A stretch of DNA of 28,551 nt, taken from NCBI GenBank assembly GCA_031274465.1, contig JAISQC010000160.1:1-28551 (forward strand). Reading direction: 5' to 3'. Position numbers and translations under genes: made by a program. The stretch is from Synergistaceae bacterium (lineage in GTDB: Bacteria > Synergistota > Synergistia > Synergistales > Synergistaceae). The notes under the pieces were generated by a model. The model made no database searches, was not told the origin of the DNA, and was given only the letters and a program-made list of their open reading frames with translations. This document shows, one piece after another, positions 1-7,332 of the stretch; position 1 is the first letter of the stretch; every line of letters begins with the position of its first letter.

Positions 1-181
1 TCACCTCTGTCGAATCCGATATCATGGGCTCGACATCGCCCTTAGTTCCAAGGGCGCATATTTTCCCGCCCCTCGCCGCGACCCAACCGCCCCTCACAAG
101 CCCTATCAGGTCGGGCGAACCGTCACGGCACGTAAGCAACTCGCCCGCGTTTTTTATCACGAGCTCCGCCGCGTTTTGCAT
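1..181 (-). CDS. hutI: Imidazolonepropionase, N-terminal fragment (cut by window edge)
   Basis: Only the first 60 codons are present, reading from an ATG at 181 down to the left edge. The peptide begins MQNAAELVIKNAGELLTC and continues with LIGLVRGGWVAARGGKICALG. This is the N-terminal beta-sandwich pattern of HutI-type amidohydrolases (an inert 'pending group' statement followed by 'G.VA...GKI.A.G'). HutI hydrolyses 4-imidazolone-5-propanoate to N-formimino-L-glutamate in histidine degradation. The metal-binding HxH and catalytic residues would lie outside the window, so another amidohydrolase of the same fold (for example a guanine deaminase or dihydroorotase-like enzyme) cannot be excluded. 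An AGGTGG ribosome binding site sits about 5 nt upstream of the ATG. The gene reads away from the response-regulator operon terminator, so it is an independent unit. Confidence 0.72.
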   Translation of the reverse strand, partial: MQNAAELVIKNAGELLTCRDGSPDLIGLVRGGWVAARGGKICALGTKGDVEPMISDSTEV

Positions 182-315
182 CCTGCCACCTCCACATCTG
201 ATTTCAAATGAAATATTATAAATTATAATTAGAAAAAGACGAAAAATACATCGAAATATGCTGATGTAAATCCTAAGGCGCAGCCCGTTGCGCCGATCAT
301 GGCCCAACCCGCGCC
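182..315 (-). promoter_or_regulatory. Upstream region of hutI: candidate -10 boxes, 14-bp palindrome, small hairpin
   Basis: This AT-rich stretch separates the end of the response-regulator operon from hutI. On the minus strand two TATAAT-like boxes lie at 227..222 and 220..215, the correct distance upstream of the hutI ATG for a promoter, but I see no convincing -35 box. A perfect 14-bp palindrome, ATTTCAAATGAAAT, occupies 201-214 between the boxes and the start codon and would sit in the early transcribed region, a plausible operator position. A 6-bp perfect stem (GGCGCA/TGCGCC, 277-294) lies farther upstream and could be a backup hairpin after the terminator at 322-352. Function is inferred from position only. 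Confidence 0.35.
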
Positions 316-380
316 GGAGCGAAAAAAAAGGGCTGCTCTTGGCGAACAGCCCCCTTGGAATTGCCTGCTGCGGCAGCCGG
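316..380 (-). repeat. Copy 1 of a ~65-bp terminator-containing repeat
   Basis: This stretch matches 7264-7331 almost base for base. It shares GGAGCG plus an A-tract, the 19-nt core CTGCTCTTGGCGAACAGCC, the 14-nt block TTGGAATTGCCTGC, and a trailing palindrome (CTGCTGCGGCAG here, CTGCCGCGGCAG in copy 2). Differences are confined to run lengths and one base of the palindrome. Each copy therefore holds two hairpins: the palindrome nearer the gene end, then the terminator stem and T-tract. Both copies lie on the minus strand just after the last gene of an operon. Confidence 0.85.
322..352 (-). terminator. Rho-independent terminator of the MFS-fusion / sensor kinase operon
   Basis: Read on the minus strand, the sequence is a 9-bp stem (GGGCTGTTC pairing with GAGCAGCCC, one A-C mismatch) with a 5-nt loop, followed directly by eight T residues (329..322). 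It lies about 60 nt past the stop codon of the stand-alone receiver gene. It is part of the ~65-bp repeat that also ends the hnd operon. Confidence 0.88.
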
Positions 381-414
381 GTCAGATGCCACCGGCATAA
401 CCGGGGGCTTCCCA

Positions 415-921
415 TTAATTAATCTCATTCAGGACCTCTTGCACCTTTGTCAGCAGCGTCCCGGGTTCGAATGGTTTCACTATGTAGCCCTTCGCGCCCT
501 GACGCACGGCTAGGGATACAAATTGGGGGGTAGCGTGCGATGTTACGAAGATTACCGGGATATCCATGTCCGGAAATCTGGCCTTCATCTCATCCATTAA
601 ATCGAATCCGGTCATGCCGGGCATTTCGACGTCCAGCAGAATGAGATCCGCCTTCGTCTCGGCCAGAACGACCAGCGCCATCTTCCCGCTTTTGCAAAGG
701 CGCACGTCGTATTTCGAGCCAAGGATTTCCCTTATCTTGGTGAGATTTGTCGCATCGTCGTCTATCGCCACCACTACGCCTTTGGTGAGATTTATCGCAT
801 TATCGTCTATTTGCAGCCCTTCGGCTTTCAACCAGTCCTTTACTGCTTTGTTGAGATGTATCGCATCGTTGTCCATCCCCGCCGCTGCGCCTTTTCTGTC
901 AGCTTTATCCAGATCACCCAC
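415..921 (-). CDS. Single-domain response regulator with triplicated N-terminal acid-pocket motif
   Basis: This CheY-like receiver is 168 residues long with no output domain. The receiver spans about residues 48-166: acid pocket D54/D55 in VVVAIDDD, phosphoacceptor D97 in LILLDVEMPG, switch T127 in VIFVTS, and K149 in GYIVKPF. Residues 1-47 are abnormal. They contain two further degenerate copies of the receiver's first strand and acid pocket (GMDNDAIHLNK and LQIDDNAINLTK, compared with VAIDDDATNLTK), and the copies are visible in the DNA too. I chose the GTG at 921 because GAGGTG lies 6 nt upstream of it; an in-frame GTG at 930 would overlap that site. It follows the hybrid kinase by about 33 nt and precedes the terminator, so it is the last gene of the operon and the probable recipient of phosphate from the kinase's HPt domain. 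Its output may be protein-protein interaction. Confidence 0.9.
   Translation of the reverse strand: MGDLDKADRKGAAAGMDNDAIHLNKAVKDWLKAEGLQIDDNAINLTKGVVVAIDDDATNLTKIREILGSKYDVRLCKSGKMALVVLAETKADLILLDVEMPGMTGFDLMDEMKARFPDMDIPVIFVTSHATPQFVSLAVRQGAKGYIVKPFEPGTLLTKVQEVLNEIN
737..876 (-). repeat. Three in-frame degenerate copies of a 29-bp unit inside the receiver gene
   Basis: Copies lie at 737-765, 782-810 and 848-876. The second differs from the first at 3 of 29 positions and the third at 5 of 29. Copy spacings are 45 and 66 bp, both multiples of three, so the reading frame is kept. The 18 bp next to copy 3 also resemble those next to copy 1. Each unit encodes the strand-1/acid-pocket motif (I/M)D(D/N)(D/N)A(T/I)(N/H)L(T/N)K. 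This looks like internal duplication within a coding region rather than chance similarity. Confidence 0.85.
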
Positions 922-954
922 TGAGATCACCTCTATTTAGTATTATAAGACTTA

Positions 955-3576
955 TTATCCTTCAAGATTCGTTATAAGTTCGTCTATTTTTTCTATCACA
1001 TCCTCATAGTCATAGGATCTGGTAAGCTGGATCACATCTTCGAGAATCCCTTCGGTTTTTTCATCCAGCGCGACGCCTTCCAGCTCCGACGCAACTGCGT
1101 TTGCCTCGTTCGAGCTGCATGACACGCATGATCTCCTCAAATCACCGAGAAGCTCTATTATACGGCCTGCGTCCGCCTGTGTTTTAGCGTCCTTCTCCGG
1201 TTCGGACGAGAGAGACGTTTCAAGCAGCGCGTCCCTGACGGCAAGCATTGAGCGGCATGCCGCTTCGGTCTTCTCATTGCAGAGTTCCGCGTTTCGTTCT
1301 TTCGACGCTATTTCAAGCTCATAGGCCGATTTCGATATCTCTTCCGCGCCTACGCTCGCGAACGCCGATTTCAAAGCGTGCATCCGTATGGAGTAATCTC
1401 CCCAGCTTTCATCGGCCAGAAATGACCTGACGTCCTCGATGCTGCCTGCGAGAGTATCGCGGAGCTGCCGCAAGACCTCAACATACATGGAACTCTGGCC
1501 GCCCGAATATTTCAGCCCGAGCTCGACGTCCAGCCCGTCGATTCGCCGGAGTTCGCGGAGCAGCTCGTCATGTTGGGTATCCGCGCCCCTCTTTTCAGAT
1601 TCTTCCACGTCCGCTATTTTTTCAGGCGGCAGCCACCTCGCGAGTACGGCGTTCAGCTTGTCGCCCTCGATGGGTTTGGGTATGAAATCGTTCATCCCGG
1701 ATTTGATGAAGGTCTCCATCATGCCGGACACCGCGTTGGCGCTCAAAGCCACTATGGGCACGGTCTCGCATACGCCGCCCATTGCCCTTATGAGCGCTGT
1801 AGCCTCCATACCGTCCATGTGCGGCATCATGTGGTCCATAAAAATTATTTCGTATTTTTTCTCGCGCAGCGCCTCAATGGCCTCAAGCCCGCTCGCCGCA
1901 GTGTCTGCATCTATGTTGTGTCTTGCCAGAATTCCCTTCGCAACGGTGAGGTTAACGGAGTTGTCATCGACCACCAGCACGCTTGTGCCCGGCACGGCAA
2001 TGACCGCGGGGCGTCCGGCGCCGCCCTCTTTCAAGGCGGCAGGGTCGCCCTCTGCCAGAGGCATCAGTATCGTGAACGTCGAACCCTTGCCATACTCGCT
2101 CTCGACAGAGATGCTCCCACCCATGATGTCGATCAGATTTTTAGTTATGGAGAGGCCAAGCCCAGCGCCCGCGATGTAGCGGTTCTTCTCCCTGTCCAGC
2201 TGTTCGAAGGCGCCAAATAGCTTTGGAAGATCCTCATCCTTTATGCCAATTCCCGAGTCGGACACGGCGAAGGCGACATATTCCCCATCCGTGCGCGACA
2301 CCCGCCTCGCGCTCAAGTCGACATACCCATCCCTCGTGTACTTGATTGCGTTATTCATGATATTTGTCACAACCTGACAGATGCGGACTTCGTCCCCGCG
2401 CAGCACGTCCGGAATGTTCTCGTCAAAGCTATGCGTGAATTTCAGTCCCTTTGTCGACGCGAGATAATTTCCAATCGAGCATATATTGTCGAACGCTTTT
2501 GTGAGATTGAAGTCCGTCACGATCATCTCCATCTTGCCGGCCTCTATCTTCGAGAAATCCAGGATATCGTTGATGATCTGCAACAGGGATCTGCCTGCCT
2601 TTTGTATATCGTAAAGATAACTTCTCTGCTCGTCGTTGAGATTGTCGGCGTCCATGAGCTCGCTCATCCCCAGTATGGCGTTCATGGGAGTTCGGATCTC
2701 GTGGCTCATGCTGGCCAGGAACTGGCTTTTGGCCTGATTGGCGAGCATCGCCTCTTTTTTGCTCTCTTCCAGATTGAGGACAAGCGATTTGATGTTGGCT
2801 ATGGTGATGTTATACTGGCTGGCCAAAGCCCCCAGGTCGTCGTTTGAAAAAATTTTCGCCCTGACGCTGAGATCTCCCTCAGCCACGGATCTGGATACCC
2901 GAAGCAGCTCGTCTATGGAAATCTTTATGTTCCTCGACATGACGGTAGTGATGACCACTGACAGTGCGCTGATCAGTGCGAGCATGAAAATTGTCATCTC
3001 AATGGTCGTCCCGTATATTTCGGAGCTGGTCTTCGTCTCCGCTTCACTGCCGGCTTTGTTGAAATAAACGAGCGACCTGACGCCCGATTCCAAGGCGGCA
3101 TAGGCATCCATGGACTCCCCTTCTATGAGTTCCGCCGCGTCCCCGGTGCGGTTTGCGTCGCGTAATCCGATGATTTTTTCCGACAGGACCCCGTAACCGC
3201 GCCATCGGCCGATCACTTCGCTTATCGCGTCTATGTCCTGCTGTTTCTGATCCTCGGAGTCGTATTCGACGGTGAAAATATAGCTCTTATAATTATTTAT
3301 ATATTCTTCGATATGTTTATTTACGCTCTCTCTTGCGGTTAGAATGTTTTTCAGCTTCTGCGGGTCACTGACGAGGACATAGTTGATGTCGTATCTTCTC
3401 GAGGCCGATATATTCATCACGAGGTCGCTGAGGTCCGACAGCACGCCAGCCCATGCGTTCGAGAACGCGACCCTTTCGTTTATTCCAGACAGCGAGCGCA
3501 CGACATACAGCCCAAAACTTATATTCAACAGGACTATCGTCGTAAAACTCAGGATCAGTTTAGTCTTGGTGCTCAT
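955..3576 (-). CDS. Hybrid sensor histidine kinase (HAMP-HisKA-HATPase-REC-HPt)
   Basis: This membrane-bound phosphorelay kinase has 873 residues. TM1 is about 7-26, and an extracytoplasmic helical sensor of roughly 160 residues resembling a four-helix-bundle domain follows. TM2 is about 191-213 and HAMP about 214-266. HisKA carries H292 in SMSHEIRTPMNA. The HATPase has an N-box (NIMNNAIKYT), a G1 box (DSGIGI, 440-445) and a G2 box (GAGLGLSI). The receiver has D537/D538, D581 in IIFMDHMMP and K634. The C-terminal HPt carries H733 in RMHALKSAF, followed by a helical tail to 873. All phosphotransfer residues are present, so a His-Asp-His relay to the downstream receiver protein (415-921) is a natural inference. 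The ATG follows GGAGG by 10 nt and lies 27 nt after the acetyltransferase gene. The ligand is unknown. Confidence 0.94.
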   Translation of the reverse strand: MSTKTKLILSFTTIVLLNISFGLYVVRSLSGINERVAFSNAWAGVLSDLSDLVMNISASRRYDINYVLVSDPQKLKNILTARESVNKHIEEYINNYKSYIFTVEYDSEDQKQQDIDAISEVIGRWRGYGVLSEKIIGLRDANRTGDAAELIEGESMDAYAALESGVRSLVYFNKAGSEAETKTSSEIYGTTIEMTIFMLALISALSVVITTVMSRNIKISIDELLRVSRSVAEGDLSVRAKIFSNDDLGALASQYNITIANIKSLVLNLEESKKEAMLANQAKSQFLASMSHEIRTPMNAILGMSELMDADNLNDEQRSYLYDIQKAGRSLLQIINDILDFSKIEAGKMEMIVTDFNLTKAFDNICSIGNYLASTKGLKFTHSFDENIPDVLRGDEVRICQVVTNIMNNAIKYTRDGYVDLSARRVSRTDGEYVAFAVSDSGIGIKDEDLPKLFGAFEQLDREKNRYIAGAGLGLSITKNLIDIMGGSISVESEYGKGSTFTILMPLAEGDPAALKEGGAGRPAVIAVPGTSVLVVDDNSVNLTVAKGILARHNIDADTAASGLEAIEALREKKYEIIFMDHMMPHMDGMEATALIRAMGGVCETVPIVALSANAVSGMMETFIKSGMNDFIPKPIEGDKLNAVLARWLPPEKIADVEESEKRGADTQHDELLRELRRIDGLDVELGLKYSGGQSSMYVEVLRQLRDTLAGSIEDVRSFLADESWGDYSIRMHALKSAFASVGAEEISKSAYELEIASKERNAELCNEKTEAACRSMLAVRDALLETSLSSEPEKDAKTQADAGRIIELLGDLRRSCVSCSSNEANAVASELEGVALDEKTEGILEDVIQLTRSYDYEDVIEKIDELITNLEG

Positions 3577-3603
3577 ATCCTACCGTCCTCCGCTCATGCG
3601 CGA

Positions 3604-4167
3604 CTATTCGACACGGCTCAGAAAAACATGGGCCGAACAGATGCAATTCCGCCCGCATATCGGACAGAAGTAACCGAAGAGGTCAAAACCCTTGTAAAAA
3701 TTCCTGTAGCATCCCATATCAATCCTCTCGCCGAACATGTCGAGCACCTGCATGGCTGGGACCCTCCCGTCGGGCGTCATCCACAGCTCGTGAATGACAT
3801 ATTTAGCGCCTCTTCGGACCAGTTCTTCCTTTGCTCGCCAGTATAGCAGGCCGGAGATTCCCCAGTGTCTGTACTCTTCTGTGACCAAAATAGCCTCGCC
3901 CGAATACGACCGATCTTCTCCGACAATCTCGCGTATTTTTTCGAGGATGTCGCCATGAGAACCGAATATCACCGTTCCTTCCACATAAATTAACAAACCC
4001 GCCATGACCCCGCTCGGCGCCGTATACTTCAGGCAGATGTTCTCGGGGTTCTCCAGCGCCTCCTTCAAACGAGGGGCCACGCCATACCCATAGTTGATAT
4101 AGGCGCAGTGAAGCCTCACGAGTTCGTTCAGGTCATCCGCAGCCATCCACTCAACTACACCGGTCAA
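3604..4167 (-). CDS. GNAT-like N-acetyltransferase with C-terminal Cys/His knuckle
   Basis: The protein has 187 residues. The segment EAILVTEEYRHWGISGLLYWRAKEELVRRG (about 91-120) fits GNAT motif A, with a beta strand, the R-x-x-G-x-S/G acetyl-CoA pyrophosphate loop and a helix. The following VIHELWMTPDGRVPAMQVLDMFG and CYRNFYKG resemble motif B and the C-terminal strands. The last 20 residues hold C168, C171, C175, C177 and H180, a compact putative metal-binding knuckle not usual in GNAT enzymes. The start is a TTG at 4167 whose codon overlaps the TGA of the upstream fusion gene (TTGA), with GGGAGG 7 nt upstream, so the two genes are translationally coupled. The substrate is unknown. Its place between a sensor-transporter fusion and a hybrid kinase suggests it modifies either the transported compound or a signalling component. 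The family call is moderately secure; the role is inference. Confidence 0.68.
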   Translation of the reverse strand: MTGVVEWMAADDLNELVRLHCAYINYGYGVAPRLKEALENPENICLKYTAPSGVMAGLLIYVEGTVIFGSHGDILEKIREIVGEDRSYSGEAILVTEEYRHWGISGLLYWRAKEELVRRGAKYVIHELWMTPDGRVPAMQVLDMFGERIDMGCYRNFYKGFDLFGYFCPICGRNCICSAHVFLSRVE

Positions 4168-7124
4168 ACGCGTTCCTCCCCTTCCGTCCGTGCGAAACGG
4201 TTTTCAATGACGCAAAACATAATGAAGACGAGCAAGAAAATAGTTCCGGCGCCGCCCACCAACAAACAGGCATTGCCGTGACCCATCTCCAGCAGGGCCC
4301 CTAGAAGAACCGGGCCGCTCGCCAAGGAGAGGCTCGACGCCAGGTTGTAAATGCCCATTGACCTGTTGCCGCCGTAGGCGATGACGGCGCCGAGAGTTGC
4401 GAAATAAATATTCTGTATCACCATGCCGAAACCGTCCAAAATATTTATTACGCACGCCGCCGTGACGGATGACGCAAATGAGGGAATAACGCCGAAGATA
4501 ATTATCCCAAAGATACAGGTGAAATTTACGGCGACGTTTCCATACTTCGCGCCAATGCGCTCCCGCATATACCCCGCAAGCGGCGCCCCCGCAAATATCG
4601 CTACGGCGCCGGAGAACAGCAGCACTTGGCCTATCGTGACATCCGAATAGCCGAGCCCGTTGACATAGAGAGGAAAGAGATAGTCCTTAAATCCAAGGAT
4701 GACATTGAATGGCAGCATCAAAAGCAGGAAGAACTTGCACACATGACGGTCGGCGAGGAACTGCCCCGTCGATATCGACCTGGAATCAGCGGACGCCGCC
4801 ATCGCGGGAGCGTCTCCGGGGATACAGGCGTACCCGAAGAACAAGGCGGACAGCGTAAGCGCGGAAGCGCATCCGAAGGTAAACGGATAGCCGCACACTT
4901 CAGCAATGTATGGGCCGATCGACGCGCCGACCACGACGCCGGACATTATGCCGGTGTTCACGCTCCCCAAGAGGCTGTTGCGGCGATTCTCGTCCTGGAA
5001 GCGCATGGGGACGGCATTAGTGACGACCGTGCTCAGGCTCAGCCCGACGCCGGTTACGGCCTCGCCGGCGAGCAGCATCCCGTAATTGCCTGAGGCAACG
5101 GCTGCCGAGATGACCGCCAGTCCCGCGGATTGCGCCAAGATGCCGCCGCAGAGAACGCGCCTTTGCCCCAGCCTGCCGATCAGCCTGCCGGCGACTGCGA
5201 ACGACAAGGCAACCGAGAACAGTTTGACCGACAGGGGCAGGGCGGAACTCATCGCGCCTGAAATAGGCAGCGCAACGGACGAGCTCTCATATACGCGGGC
5301 AGATAACTGCGCGATAAACGCCGCGCTCACGTTGTCGGCTAAGAAGGCGATGAAAGTCACGGGGCGGATGAATTCAGGCATGCTGTCGCCCGGATCGGCG
5401 CGCAATCTGGGAAAATCCCATCCGCAGCCAGACACCGCCACGATTTCGGAGGATAGGAGAAGAAATATTATGACGAGCACCGCTGCGCCGAGGGCGGTCT
5501 CCCTGATCTGCGCGGCTTTCGCGAGCCTGTCCGAAAAGAGATTGTAGCCGAACTCTATCAGCCCGACGACATCCCCGGCAGAGTTATACGCCGGAGCGGC
5601 GACGAACGTCCATGAGCCGTAGACGTCGCTCTCGCTCCGATACATATACGGGACGTCGCCATGCGCGATCTCGTCGTAGCCCGAACCCGCAAACTCTCCA
5701 ATCGGATATACCGTCGGTATCGTGTTCTCGTAATCCATGACGCCGTACAGGGCGTCGTCCTCCCATGAAAATTTCATGACAGCGTAGTACATGTACGCGC
5801 CCTCCCGCGCGGCCGAGTCGCAGGGCGGCGCCAGAAACGACCGTACGCGGTTGAACGCGCCGCCCCCGTGATCTCTGAGAGACGTGATGGATTCAAGGCT
5901 GTCCCCGTAAGTGTCCGGTGAGATTTTGGACATCGTCTGCGCCAGTTGAACGAGGCTCTGACGACGCGCCTCCGACATCCGCTCGTTCTCCGACCTCAAT
6001 ATTCCGGCGCAGACGAGCGACGATGTGATTGCGATCGAAATCCCGACGGCAAGCATCAGCCTGACGCGAACGCCGGATTTTTCAGACGCGGCACGCGCCG
6101 CCAGGCGTATGACGAGATACGACGCTTCCGCAAAAACCGCTAGCAAAAGGCCCCAGACGACGAAACGCCCGAGCAAGAAGCCCTTCGACAGGGGAAAGAC
6201 ATCGCCCGAATATAAAAGCACGCCGTCGCTGGTCGTCTGATAAACTCCCCCCGCATCGGCAACGCTTATAACATCCTTTTCGTTGACCGTCATGCCGTGG
6301 GGTATGCTTTTTGTTTTAAAAACTTCCGCGTATTCGGGCAGGCTGACAACGCCGGATATGGCGAGGTCCGTCGCGAAAAGGCGCCCGTCCGAACCGGCAG
6401 CAATCTCCCACGGTATTTGCCCGCGTCCGTTTCCTGACCAATCATACGCGCTCCGCATCTTGCCGCCCGACTCGGAGTACAGCTCGCAGCGCAGGTTCAT
6501 GACGTAAATGGCGTCCCTCGGCGCATCGTACAGGACGTGCCTCGAATCGGCGTAGGAGAGCGCGCCATAGAAAACGCTGCGGACGATTGAGGCCTGCCCG
6601 TCCGAAATCCGGTGCAAATCAAGCGAGGCGGCGCCTTTCAAAACGAAGAAAAGCGATCCGCCGTAATATTGCAGAGACCGGATGTTTCCGTACTGCATGG
6701 GTTTATTTCGAACGTCCCCGTAGAGGCGCTCGAACAGAATTTTTTCGTAACGCCCGTTGGCCGAGTACTGAATGACGCGTTCCGCCGCAATGCTGGTGCT
6801 GACCGAGTCATACCTGACGTCCGCTATATATATTTTTTCCCCGTCGGTAACGGCGCACTCGGCGTAATAGAATCCCTCCGTCTCCTTGCCGCCGCTCGCG
6901 ATGCCGCGCACGCTCCCATCCCTGATAACCGAGACTCTCGTCTTGCTCCTGTCGACTGCGAGCATGACGCCTTCGGGCGACGTCGAGACATACGATGGCT
7001 GCTCCAGAGCGAGCGCGAGTTTAAATGGGTTTGAATACAGCATATGCCGCTGTGAATAGATAATCAAAACAAAAACGATGATTGACAGGATGTTTGTTAT
7101 TTTAAAAACCTTCGCTCCAAACAT
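4164..7124 (-). CDS. Propeller-like/Cache-like sensor fused to an MFS transporter
   Basis: This unusually long membrane protein has 986 residues. TM1 is about 9-24. An extracytoplasmic region (about 35-310) shows repeated strand patterns with intervening DG turns (AVDRS, YIADVRYDS, YVMNLRCEL, WEIAAGSDGRLFATDLA), like an NHL/SMP-type beta-propeller. TM2 is about 319-340 and TM3 about 355-375. A Cache-like domain (about 380-530) ends in YGSWTFVAAPAYNSAGDVVGLIEFGYN. TM4 is about 544-560. An MFS permease of about 12 helices follows (585-975), with motif-A-like loops GRLIGRLGQRRV (646-657) and GAPLAGYMRERIGAK (846-860). An ordinary MFS carrier has about 400 residues, so nearly 600 residues of sensor have been added. 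AGAGGAG precedes the ATG by 6-7 nt. It is the first gene of the operon with the acetyltransferase, hybrid kinase and receiver. I infer a transporter-sensor ('transceptor') by analogy with UhpC; the substrate is unknown. Confidence 0.85.
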   Translation of the reverse strand: MFGAKVFKITNILSIIVFVLIIYSQRHMLYSNPFKLALALEQPSYVSTSPEGVMLAVDRSKTRVSVIRDGSVRGIASGGKETEGFYYAECAVTDGEKIYIADVRYDSVSTSIAAERVIQYSANGRYEKILFERLYGDVRNKPMQYGNIRSLQYYGGSLFFVLKGAASLDLHRISDGQASIVRSVFYGALSYADSRHVLYDAPRDAIYVMNLRCELYSESGGKMRSAYDWSGNGRGQIPWEIAAGSDGRLFATDLAISGVVSLPEYAEVFKTKSIPHGMTVNEKDVISVADAGGVYQTTSDGVLLYSGDVFPLSKGFLLGRFVVWGLLLAVFAEASYLVIRLAARAASEKSGVRVRLMLAVGISIAITSSLVCAGILRSENERMSEARRQSLVQLAQTMSKISPDTYGDSLESITSLRDHGGGAFNRVRSFLAPPCDSAAREGAYMYYAVMKFSWEDDALYGVMDYENTIPTVYPIGEFAGSGYDEIAHGDVPYMYRSESDVYGSWTFVAAPAYNSAGDVVGLIEFGYNLFSDRLAKAAQIRETALGAAVLVIIFLLLSSEIVAVSGCGWDFPRLRADPGDSMPEFIRPVTFIAFLADNVSAAFIAQLSARVYESSSVALPISGAMSSALPLSVKLFSVALSFAVAGRLIGRLGQRRVLCGGILAQSAGLAVISAAVASGNYGMLLAGEAVTGVGLSLSTVVTNAVPMRFQDENRRNSLLGSVNTGIMSGVVVGASIGPYIAEVCGYPFTFGCASALTLSALFFGYACIPGDAPAMAASADSRSISTGQFLADRHVCKFFLLLMLPFNVILGFKDYLFPLYVNGLGYSDVTIGQVLLFSGAVAIFAGAPLAGYMRERIGAKYGNVAVNFTCIFGIIIFGVIPSFASSVTAACVINILDGFGMVIQNIYFATLGAVIAYGGNRSMGIYNLASSLSLASGPVLLGALLEMGHGNACLLVGGAGTIFLLVFIMFCVIENRFARTEGEERV

Positions 7125-7195
7125 CTAAAACTCCTCTCCCGTACCATCGTGAATACATATTGCCTCTCACGCTTTGCTAATCTGTCTTTAAAACC

Positions 7196-7224
7196 ATCTT
7201 CGCCAAAAGAGCGCCTTTTGTCAA
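7196..7224 (-). promoter_or_regulatory. Candidate sigma-70 promoter of the MFS-fusion operon
   Basis: On the minus strand a perfect -35 hexamer TTGACA (7224..7219) is followed after 17 bp by GAAGAT (7201..7196), a weak -10 match. It lies about 70 bp upstream of the ATG and downstream of the hnd terminator, where an independent operon promoter is expected. The -35 is good and the -10 is poor, so activator dependence is possible. Confidence 0.45.
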
Positions 7225-7263
7225 CAACGTTTCAAAATCCACCCGTTTATCGCGCCATTCAAA

Positions 7264-7331
7264 GGAGCGAAAAAAAGGGGGGCTGCTCTTGGCGAACAGC
7301 CTCCCTTGGAATTGCCTGCCGCGGCAGCCGG
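7264..7331 (-). repeat. Copy 2 of the ~65-bp terminator-containing repeat
   Basis: This is a near-identical partner of 316-380, starting one base past the hndD stop codon. It carries the perfect palindrome CTGCCGCGGCAG (7316-7327), then the terminator stem. Relative to copy 1 the stem is longer: GGGGGG faces CCTCCC where copy 1 has GGG facing CCC. The stem therefore stays paired although its length has changed. Confidence 0.85.
7270..7305 (-). terminator. Rho-independent terminator of the hndABCD operon
   Basis: On the minus strand this is a 12-bp stem with one G-T wobble and one A-C mismatch (7305..7294 pairing with 7288..7277), a 5-nt loop, then seven T residues (7276..7270). It lies about 30 nt past the hndD stop codon. 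Confidence 0.9.
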
Positions 7332-7332
7332 A

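Noticed and set aside
316..380. CRISPR or transposon-end interpretation of the 65-bp repeat
   Set aside because: Only two copies 7 kb apart, no spacers, no transposase, no target duplication seen; the T-tract and position favour a terminator element.
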